A program made the position numbers and the translations under genes. Under the pieces are notes generated by a model that worked only from the letters and a program-made list of their open reading frames with translations, did not search any database and was not told the origin of the DNA. Positions 1 to 5,108 of a DNA stretch of 5,473 nt are shown one piece after another. The stretch is from CAZSDW01 sp964605705 (GTDB lineage: Bacteria; Fidelibacterota; UBA2242), in NCBI GenBank assembly GCA_964605705.1, contig CAZSDW010000090.1, positions 1-5,473 on the forward strand, read 5' to 3'. Position 1 is the first letter of the stretch; every line of letters begins with the position of its first letter.

Positions 1-267
1 TTTTGTTTCTCGTTCCGGGGCTCCACATCTTCACGATGTTACGCTGGGTAAACTGTTCCGAAACGCAAACATTCCCAAAGGTTGCAGAGCAGGAGTCCTG
101 CAACCAGAATAACAACGGATTTCGATCAAAAAACCAGGCGTGTCGTTAGTTGTCCACAAAAGAATCAACAAATGGCTACAAGATAACAATCATTGGAATG
201 ACAACACGGGTCCGACAGTGAGTTTAGATTATGTCATAAATAATAATATTAAAGTAACAGGCGTACT
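1..267. other. Non-coding leader region upstream of the receiver gene
   Basis: No frame on either strand here reads as a recognisable protein. The stretch holds a strong hairpin at 80-105, a possible decayed copy of a downstream array element at 205-227, and an AT-rich segment at about 222-258 that includes the small palindrome TTATGtCATAA (229-239). The AT-rich segment is where a promoter for the downstream operon would be expected. No convincing -35/-10 pair can be singled out, so no promoter is called. Confidence 0.6.
80..105. repeat. Intergenic hairpin, 8-bp perfect stem
   Basis: GGTTGCAG (80-87) is the exact reverse complement of CTGCAACC (98-105), separated by ten bases. An alternative inner fold pairs GCAGG (89-93) with CCTGC (97-101). 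There is no T-run after it, so it does not look like an intrinsic terminator. It resembles the short palindromes dispersed between genes in many environmental genomes. Only one copy is present in this window, so membership of a repeat family is inference. Confidence 0.5.
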
Positions 268-648
268 TTGAAACAGAAACCATTAAAGATTTTCATTACC
301 GATGATTCGGAGATCATCCTGAAAAAGATTCCGGAAATGCTGAATAATTTTGAGAATGTTCAAATGGTCGGTAATGCGAAAACGGCTGCCGATACCCTCC
401 GGCTGGTTAAAGAATTAACGCCCGATATAATCATTCTGGATATCAAACTGCCGGGTGAAAGCGGAATGGATATCTTGAAAGTCATCAAGGCTGAAAGGCT
501 GGTGCCGGTTGTGATCATCTTTACGAATTATCCTTATCCGGAATATCGGCAGCGCTGTTATGATCTGGGCGCCGATTATTTTTATGACAAGTCCACGGAA
601 TTCAACCGGCTGGTTGAGACACTCCACAAAATTGCCGGGTTATTTTAA
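268..648 (+). CDS. Stand-alone response regulator receiver domain protein
   Basis: A 126-residue CheY-like receiver (REC) domain with no output domain. The family is phosphorylated on an aspartate by a partner histidine kinase and signals by changed protein contacts. All key positions are visible: acidic pair D12-D13, phosphoacceptor D58 at the end of the strand 'DIIILD', switch T86, and conserved K108 in 'YDKS'. The start must be the TTG at 268. The in-frame stop at 250-252 lies just upstream, there is no other start codon between, and the first internal ATG (residue 24) would remove D12-D13. The ribosome site is weak (AGG at 259-261). The hybrid kinase gene starts 18 bases after the stop, so the two are probably co-transcribed and the kinase is the likely partner. 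Without a DNA-binding region it is not expected to act on promoters. Its specific output is unknown. Confidence 0.93.
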   Translation: MKQKPLKIFITDDSEIILKKIPEMLNNFENVQMVGNAKTAADTLRLVKELTPDIIILDIKLPGESGMDILKVIKAERLVPVVIIFTNYPYPEYRQRCYDLGADYFYDKSTEFNRLVETLHKIAGLF

Positions 649-666
649 ATGATTCAGAGGTGAAAA

Positions 667-3003
667 ATGAGTAACACTAAAAATACCGCGCTTTTTCGTT
701 CAATCTTTGAAAGAGCAGAACTCAATCTTCTGACCGATGTTCCGATGGACAGCTCCGGTGATATTCGGATAAGCAGAAAGCTTGTCAATCAGCTCAAAGA
801 GGCGCTGAAATATCAGCTGGCTCTGTTTAAACACTCCAATGTCCCCATTATTGTCTGGGACCGGGATTTTCGGATCAGGGAATTCAGTCCGGCGTTTGAA
901 CGATTGACCGGTTACCGGGCGGCGGAGCTCATCGGCAGAGAAATTCAGCTGCTGTTTCCGGAAGACCGGCAAGCCGGTATATCGGACCAAATCCGGGAAA
1001 TCCTGACCCTTACGGAATTGCCGATCCAGTGTAAAAACGGGGAGGTCAAGATTCTGCTCTGGAATTCTGCGAATATCTATGCTGACGATCACGAAACCTG
1101 TATCAGCACTATTGCCCAGGGGATTGAGATCACCGAACACATCCATAACGTATCTATTATAGAAAACAATATCAAAAATCTGCGCACAATTTTCAATAAA
1201 GATGTTGATCCGATTATGGTTATGGATCAAAACAGAGTTGTCCTTTTTGCAAATCCGGCTGCTCACACGTTTTTTGGTCAGGCGGACCTGACCGGTGAAC
1301 CATTTGGTCTGCCCATCACGAGTGAATCAAAATCCGAGATCGATGTCATTCGGAATAACAGGGAAAACGGCGTCGTGGAGATGTATATCGATGATATCGA
1401 GTGGCAGGGGGAAAAGGCAATCCTCGTCCAATTACATGATATTACAGAGCTCCGCAAAAACGAAAAGAGCATCATCGATTCCGAAAGAAAATTCCGGGCG
1501 CTGTTTGAAGAATCCCGGGATGCGATCTATATAACGGATATCGAGGGTCATTTTATTGATATTAATCCAGCCGGTGTGACGCTTTTCGGATATGCTTCCA
1601 GAGAAGATATGACTAATCTTGACATTTTCCATGCATTATACGATGATCCTGCTGAACGTGATAAATTCATCAGCGTCATCCGTAAGGAAGGCTACCTTCA
1701 GGATTTTCCAGCCACATTAAAAACGAGAAGCGGAAAAAAAATAGACGTCTTAATAAATGCGGATGCTACCAAAGATGCTGCCGGTCAAATCAGCGGATTT
1801 AGAGGTCGTATCCAGGATATTGCACGGGAAAAAGAGCTGGAGAATGAGCTGATATCAGCTCAGAAAATGGAAGCCATCGGAGAACTCGCCAGTGGCGTGG
1901 CACACGATTTCAACAACCTGCTGACGATCATTTCCGGGCATATGCAGTTGTGTACAATGCAAGTTGAACCGGATAGCAAATTAAGGTCAAGTCTTAATCA
2001 GATAAACTCAGCCGTGGAACGGGCGACCGGACTGACCCAACAGCTTTTATTATTCAGCCGTAAAGAAAAAGTCGATCTTCAGAACCTGAACCTTAACCAG
2101 GTCGTCGTTGGTGCTCAAAAAATGTTATCACGATTAATTCCGGAGAATATTCATTTCATTCTCGATTTGAGTCAGGATTGTGTTGACATTAATGCCGATA
2201 GAGGGCAATTGGAGCAGGTCTTGATGAACCTGTGTATCAATGCAAAAGATGTCATGCCCGAGGGTGGCAATATTATTTTGCGAACGGTTCTGTCAAAAGT
2301 CAATTCTCCCAGCAAAATGGTTATTGAAGAAGCGCCAAAGGAGTCCTGGGTCTGCCTGATGATTGAAGATACCGGACCGGGAATGAGCGCAGAAATCCAA
2401 TCGAAAATATTTGAACCATTTTTTACAACCAAAGAAGCCGGCAAGGGAACCGGAATGGGTCTCGCTGTGGTATTTTCCATTGTTAAACAACATAATGGAT
2501 TTATCAATATTTACAGTGAACCCGGTTATGGTACGATTTTCAAAATCTATTTTCCAACCATTAGCAAAGCAACTGACCAGGAAGTCACAGAAGTTCAAAA
2601 ATCTGAAGCGCTGGCAGGCTTCGGGGAACGGGTACTGGTCATTGAAGATGAAGAATTTGTCAATAAACTGGTATGTGATGTTTTACAAAGGAATAAATAC
2701 CAGGTTGAATCTGCGCAATGTGCCCGGGATGCCGAGCGTATATTCAGAGAAAATGCCGGAAACTTCGCGCTGGTGTTTTGTGACGCGATTCTGCCGGATC
2801 GATACGGGTATAAGCTGGTTGAAGATTTTTATGCCATAAATCCAGCTATTAAGATACTGATGACCAGTGGATACACTGATATAAGAGTGCGTGCCTCGGA
2901 ATTCGATATTGGCTCATATATTTTCATTCAAAAACCCTATGATATTTATAACCTGTTAAAAACAATTAAAACGTTATTAAATGAAAGTCCCGGAAATATA
3001 TAA
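667..3003 (+). CDS. Soluble hybrid sensor histidine kinase (PAS-PAS-PAS-HisKA-HATPase-REC)
   Basis: A 778-residue sensor kinase that autophosphorylates on histidine and can pass phosphate to aspartate. Domains in order: PAS 1 about residues 53-158, PAS 2 about 168-262 (ending in 'HDITE'), PAS 3 about 272-388, HisKA about 395-465 with H413 in 'VAHDFNN', HATPase about 510-632, and a C-terminal receiver about 655-775. ATPase motifs are complete: N-box N521/N525, G1 'DTGPGM' from D568, F-box 'FEPFFTTK' at 582-589, and G2 'GKGTGMGLA' at 592-600. The receiver has E660-D661, phosphoacceptor D706, S734 and K756, so it looks functional. There is no signal peptide or membrane segment, so it should sense a cytoplasmic or diffusible cue through the PAS domains; the ligand cannot be read from sequence. 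The ATG is supported by AGAGGTG at 656-662. It sits directly behind the receiver gene in an apparent operon. No HPt domain is visible. Confidence 0.95.
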   Translation: MSNTKNTALFRSIFERAELNLLTDVPMDSSGDIRISRKLVNQLKEALKYQLALFKHSNVPIIVWDRDFRIREFSPAFERLTGYRAAELIGREIQLLFPEDRQAGISDQIREILTLTELPIQCKNGEVKILLWNSANIYADDHETCISTIAQGIEITEHIHNVSIIENNIKNLRTIFNKDVDPIMVMDQNRVVLFANPAAHTFFGQADLTGEPFGLPITSESKSEIDVIRNNRENGVVEMYIDDIEWQGEKAILVQLHDITELRKNEKSIIDSERKFRALFEESRDAIYITDIEGHFIDINPAGVTLFGYASREDMTNLDIFHALYDDPAERDKFISVIRKEGYLQDFPATLKTRSGKKIDVLINADATKDAAGQISGFRGRIQDIAREKELENELISAQKMEAIGELASGVAHDFNNLLTIISGHMQLCTMQVEPDSKLRSSLNQINSAVERATGLTQQLLLFSRKEKVDLQNLNLNQVVVGAQKMLSRLIPENIHFILDLSQDCVDINADRGQLEQVLMNLCINAKDVMPEGGNIILRTVLSKVNSPSKMVIEEAPKESWVCLMIEDTGPGMSAEIQSKIFEPFFTTKEAGKGTGMGLAVVFSIVKQHNGFINIYSEPGYGTIFKIYFPTISKATDQEVTEVQKSEALAGFGERVLVIEDEEFVNKLVCDVLQRNKYQVESAQCARDAERIFRENAGNFALVFCDAILPDRYGYKLVEDFYAINPAIKILMTSGYTDIRVRASEFDIGSYIFIQKPYDIYNLLKTIKTLLNESPGNI

Positions 3004-3089
3004 CTGTATCTCAAAACAAACACAATCAAATCCGGACTGTCTGCAGAAATGGTACCCGATTATATGACAGGAAAAGAGGCAAAAGAAAG
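3004..3089. other. Spacer between the kinase stop and the repeat array
   Basis: This short non-coding stretch joins the kinase stop codon to the first array base. It contains no terminator-like hairpin with a T-run. It holds copy A of an imperfect direct repeat whose second copy lies beyond the other side of the array (see 3030-3074). Confidence 0.6.
3030..3074 (+). repeat. Imperfect direct repeat flanking the array, copy A
   Basis: Aligns by eye with 4402-4447 at about 35 of 47 columns, allowing three single-base gaps. The best-matching blocks are ATCC-GACTG--TGCA, AAATG, TACCCG and ATTAT. Most differences in the last third are transitions. The two copies sit outside the two ends of the palindrome array. 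They could be a duplicated target region or remains of a duplicated gene end, and chance similarity is not excluded. Confidence 0.4.
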
Positions 3090-3249
3090 GAGTTAGCTGT
3101 GGTGACGGTGTATGTTTGGTATGATGAACATATTAGAAAAATCGAAAATCATAACCATCGGCTTTTCCGCAGGTCACAGAGGACTCCGATGCATCGGAGA
3201 ACTCCCGGTGGAGTAGCCGGTGTGAGGAAACCTTTGCCGATACCTCCAG
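3090..3249. repeat. Array unit 0: left-truncated, H2 deleted, enlarged H3
   Basis: The unit begins exactly at the linker that follows H1 in other units (3090-3112 matches 4246-4268 except one base), but H1 itself is absent. The next element, H2 plus the four bases ACAA, is cleanly missing: the sequence jumps from the linker end (3112) to the post-H2 spacer (3113). The enlarged H3 occupies 3155-3223. Its outer stem pairs 3155-3163 with 3215-3223 (the outermost pair is broken in this copy). Inside are the perfect palindrome CTCCGATGCATCGGAG (3184-3199) and the stem-loop ACTCC-CGGT-GGAGT (3201-3214). The linker to the next H1 (3224-3249) is diverged from other units. Confidence 0.8.
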
Positions 3250-3583
3250 CCGACTTAAGTCGGTATTAAGAATTTGCACCGGGTTATCACCCAATAAATT
3301 GGGTGGACAATGTTTGATATGATGAACATATTACAAAAATCGAAAATCATAACCGCCGGCTTTTCCGCAGGTCACAGAGGACTCCGATGCATCGGAGAAC
3401 TCCCNNNNNNNNNNNNNNNNNNNNNNNNNNNNNNNNNNNNNNNNNNNNNNNNNNNNNNNNNNNNNNNNNNNNNNNNNNNNNNNNNNNNNNNNNNNNNNNN
3501 NNNNCGCAGGTCACAGAGGACTCCGATGCATCGGAGAACTCCCGGTGGAGTAGCCGGTGGAAGATAGCGCACCAAACAAGGGT
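3250..3583. repeat. Array unit 1: H1, H2 and enlarged H3, interrupted by the N gap
   Basis: H1 is at 3250-3263 (loop TA), and H2 at 3287-3306 has a T-G wobble closing pair where other copies have C-G. The spacer at 3307-3352 is nearly identical to that of unit 2. An enlarged H3 begins at 3353 and breaks at the gap. After the gap, 3505-3560 gives the rest of an enlarged H3, with the CTCCGATGCATCGGAG palindrome at 3521-3536 and ACTCC-CGGT-GGAGT at 3538-3551. These may be the two halves of one element or two separate ones. Confidence 0.75.
3405..3504. other. Assembly gap of 100 Ns
   Basis: Exactly 100 unknown bases, the conventional placeholder for a gap of unknown size, not a measured length. 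It lies inside an enlarged H3 element. The 39 bases just before the gap (3366-3404) are identical to the 39 just after it (3505-3543), so the joined contigs overlap and the real gap may be absent or may hide extra repeat units. Confidence 0.98.
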
Positions 3584-3729
3584 CCGACTGAAGTCGGGAG
3601 TTAGCTATGGTGACGGGTTACCACCCAATAAATTGGGTGGACAATGGTTGATATGATGAACATATTACAAAAATCGAAAATCATAACCATCGGCTTTAGC
3701 CGGTGGAAGACAGTGCACCAAACAAGGGT
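3584..3729. repeat. Array unit 2: complete simple unit, 146 bases
   Basis: This is the cleanest unit: H1 at 3584-3597 (loop GA), linker 3598-3620, H2 at 3621-3640 (9-bp stem, loop AA), spacer 3641-3686, and a simple H3 at 3687-3706. That H3 is a 9-bp stem including one T-G wobble around a TT loop, and it lacks the internal insertion of units 0 and 1. A 23-base linker (3707-3729) leads to the next H1. Confidence 0.85.
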
Positions 3730-4245
3730 CCGACTTTAGTCGGTCAATAAGGATATTATGTCTGCCCACTCTTACAACAAAATCTGGCTACACCTTATTT
3801 GGGGGACCCACAAACACCAAAAGATAATTCCGGCGCCTGCTCGCCCCCAAATAGCCAAAAAACTACTGGATATCGCAAAGGAAAAGGAAATCATTATCCG
3901 GGCATTGCATGTTCATAGTAACCATGTTCATACTCTTATCGAATTACCGACAAATTTATCGGTTGAACAGGTATCGAAGCACTTGAAAGGTGTTTTGTCA
4001 CATTGGATAAATTCTGAGAAAATTTTAAAACAACACTTCCAATGGGGGAAAGGATATGCTGTATTTTCTGTGAGTGAGTCTGTTGCAGACAAGGTCGTAC
4101 ATTACATTCAGAACCAGGATGAACACCACAGAATGAAGACTTTTCGGGAAGAGGTGCAGGCGTTTTTGGTAGCCTATAATATAGAACACGCGGAGGATTC
4201 GTTTCTTGAATAAAACCATTAATGTGTTACACCGACTGAAGTCGG
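3730..4245 (+). mobile_element. RAYT/IS200-like cassette bracketed by H1 hairpins
   Basis: The transposase gene is enclosed by two H1 palindromes, CCGACT-TT-AGTCGG at 3730-3743 and CCGACT-GA-AGTCGG at 4232-4245. The sequence left of the first H1 is ordinary array linker, and the sequence right of the second H1 is the ordinary post-H1 linker, so the cassette looks inserted at, or spawned from, an H1 site. IS200/IS605-type enzymes recognise subterminal hairpins rather than terminal inverted repeats and make no target duplication, and none is seen. The exact ends cannot be fixed from one copy. No tnpB accessory gene is present. Confidence 0.65.
3758..4213 (+). CDS. REP-associated tyrosine (Y1, HUH) transposase, IS200-like
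   Basis: A 151-residue single-domain Y1 transposase. The family cuts and joins single-stranded DNA at hairpins through a tyrosine-DNA covalent link. The opening 'HSYNKIWLHLIWGT' is the typical first strand. The HUH metal-binding motif is H56-V57-H58 in 'HSNHVH', the catalytic tyrosine is Y116 in 'VVHYIQNQ', and Q120 lies one helical turn later. 'FQWGKGYAVFSVSES' (94-108) is a further family hallmark. Length is normal and no frameshift is seen, so it is probably intact. The ATG is supported by AAGGA (3749-3753), although the four-base spacing is short. H1 hairpins on both sides, and their wider array, suggest the RAYT (REP-associated) group rather than a free-moving IS200. The lack of tnpB fits either. 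Whether it still moves DNA cannot be told from one copy. Confidence 0.92.
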   Translation: MSAHSYNKIWLHLIWGTHKHQKIIPAPARPQIAKKLLDIAKEKEIIIRALHVHSNHVHTLIELPTNLSVEQVSKHLKGVLSHWINSEKILKQHFQWGKGYAVFSVSESVADKVVHYIQNQDEHHRMKTFREEVQAFLVAYNIEHAEDSFLE

Positions 4246-4355
4246 GAGTTAGCTGTGGTTACGGTGTACCACCCAATAAATTGGGTGGACAAGGTTTGAA
4301 AGTTATTGTTATGAATAAAAGCAAAGAAACTGTAACCGCCGGCTTTAGCCGGTGG
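4232..4355. repeat. Array unit 3: H1, H2 and simple H3 right of the transposase
   Basis: H1 is at 4232-4245, H2 at 4269-4288 and H3 at 4336-4355. H3 here has core CCGGCT-tt-AGCCGG plus two outer C-G pairs across a G-T wobble. The H2-to-H3 spacer (4289-4335) has diverged strongly from the other units but keeps nearly the same length, 47 against 46 bases. The unit ends at or just after H3: a short linker start (AAGACAGC) is recognisable and then similarity to the array stops. Confidence 0.82.
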
Positions 4356-4559
4356 AAGACAGCACAGCGCCTGCTGGACATTCAGTTTACCCACCGTCGC
4401 TATCCAGACTGCATGCATAAAATGTACCCGGATTATGTAGTGGGAAATAGCGAATGATGAATATTACTACACAGACAGTGCCAATGATTAGAGATATTTT
4501 CCATTTTGGTTTATATGTCAACATTCGAATAAAACTATAAAAACTATGGGGATTACGTC
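4356..4559. other. Non-coding stretch between the array and cheW
   Basis: No convincing gene is seen. The first bases are a remnant of the array linker, and 4402-4447 is copy B of the imperfect direct repeat. The AT-rich part at about 4485-4545 could hold a promoter for cheW, but no clear -35/-10 pair with good spacing is visible. GGGGA at 4548-4552 is the ribosome site of cheW. Confidence 0.55.
4402..4447 (+). repeat. Imperfect direct repeat flanking the array, copy B
   Basis: This is the partner of 3030-3074, in the same orientation, about 1.37 kb downstream and just beyond the last palindrome. Read in one frame it gives MYPDYVVG, against MVPDYMTG from copy A, so a shared origin in a coding fragment is conceivable. 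Neither copy belongs to a recognisable gene. Confidence 0.4.
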
Positions 4560-5102
4560 ATGCAGATAAATTTTAAATTGGTCGTATTCGAAATAGACAA
4601 GCATCGCTATGCACTGCACCTGGAATCTGTTGTGCGGGTTGTCCGGATGGTAGAGATATCTCCCCTGCCAAGAGTGCCAGATCACGTCATGGGGATGATC
4701 AACTTGCAAGGACAAATCATTCCAGTGATCAACATGCGCCGAGTAGTAAACCTGCCGGAGCGCGAAATTCGCCTGAACGATCAGTTGATCATCGTCCATT
4801 CAGCCCGGAAAACTTTTGCCCTGTACGTGGATTCCGTGATCGGTAACACCGAGAAATTGCCGGAAGAAATTACTAAAGCTGGGGCAGTTTATACAGGTAT
4901 TCAATATGTCGAAGGTATTATCAAGTTTGAAGACGGACTGACCTTGATTCACAACCCGGAGAAGTTCTTATCCGATGATGAGCTGGTTCAGCTGCAGAAT
5001 TTGATTCTTTCGCAGCGAAAAAAAACCGCCGGTAAAATAAAATCATCCGAAACCGCTCCGTCGAAAAGAGCGAAACGGACATCGAAAGCACCAAAGAAGT
5101 AG
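4560..5102 (+). CDS. cheW: CheW-like chemotaxis coupling protein
   Basis: A 180-residue cytoplasmic CheW-domain protein. The family links chemoreceptors (MCPs) to the kinase CheA in signalling arrays. The domain covers about residues 4-150. It shows the core 'GMINLQGQIIPVINMR' (45-60), 'FALYVDSVIG' (86-95) and 'VEGIIKFEDGLTLIHNPEKFL' (117-137). R60 of the core is kept, but the usual NLRG is NLQG (Q50). After about residue 152 comes a Lys/Arg/Ser-rich tail of roughly 28 residues with no hydrophobic content, beyond a normal CheW end. The ATG is supported by GGGGA at 4548-4552, seven bases upstream; the ATG at 4546 is out of frame. The cheR-like frame follows immediately in the same phase, suggesting co-transcription and tight coupling. 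No CheA is in the window. The symbol is by domain, as several CheW paralogues per genome are common. Confidence 0.92.
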   Translation: MQINFKLVVFEIDKHRYALHLESVVRVVRMVEISPLPRVPDHVMGMINLQGQIIPVINMRRVVNLPEREIRLNDQLIIVHSARKTFALYVDSVIGNTEKLPEEITKAGAVYTGIQYVEGIIKFEDGLTLIHNPEKFLSDDELVQLQNLILSQRKKTAGKIKSSETAPSKRAKRTSKAPKK

Positions 5103-5108
5103 GAAAAA

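Larger units (their letters stand above)
3090..4355. repeat. Array of three alternating palindromes (H1-H2-H3) with an embedded transposase
   Basis: The array repeats H1 (CCGACT-nn-AGTCGG), H2 (CCACCCAATAAATTGGGTGG) and H3 (CCGGCT-tt-AGCCGG within longer arms) in fixed order. H1 starts at 3250, 3584, 3730 and 4232; H2 at 3287, 3621 and 4269; H3 or its enlarged form at 3155, 3353, 3687 and 4336. H1-to-H2 distance is 37 in all three units, and H2-to-H3 is 66, 66 and 67. One complete simple unit is 146 bases (3584-3729). The transposase gene lies between the last two H1 copies. Small palindromes around an IS200-like gene are the known arrangement of REP sequences with their RAYT enzyme, so I infer these are its substrates. 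The array lies in an intergenic space between co-oriented signalling genes. Confidence 0.85.

Noticed and set aside
80..105. Intrinsic terminator of an upstream gene
   Set aside because: The hairpin is followed by CAGAATAAC, with no T-run in either direction close to the stem.
700..1266. Long minus-strand open frame inside the kinase gene
   Set aside because: It is the complement of a fully supported PAS-kinase coding region, with no family resemblance of its own.
3001..3093. Continuation of the kinase past its stop codon into copy A of the direct repeat
   Set aside because: The frame is open to a TAG at 3091-3093, but the receiver domain is complete before the stop at 3001-3003, so no extension is needed.
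3310..3656. Open frames across the N gap on both strands
   Set aside because: They depend on reading unknown bases as codons and consist of repeat units. The short peptide shared between units reflects DNA repetition, not a gene.
3090..4355. CRISPR array
   Set aside because: The repeats are three different palindromes in order, the intervening sequences are themselves similar between units rather than unique, and no cas gene is present.
4206..4457. Open frame of 83 codons overlapping the transposase end and running through H1, H2 and H3
   Set aside because: It is made almost wholly of array sequence translated through palindromes, resembles no protein family, and has no ribosome site.
4506..4541. 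Promoter before cheW (TTGGTT with AATAAA or TATAAA)
   Set aside because: The matches are weak. TTGGTT is 17 bases from AATAAA, a poor -10, and 24 bases from the better TATAAA. In AT-rich DNA this is not enough to call.
5100..5102. TAG decoded as pyrrolysine
   Set aside because: It falls at the natural end of a CheW protein and no pyrrolysine genes are visible. Simple termination is the default reading, with read-through kept only as a hypothesis.
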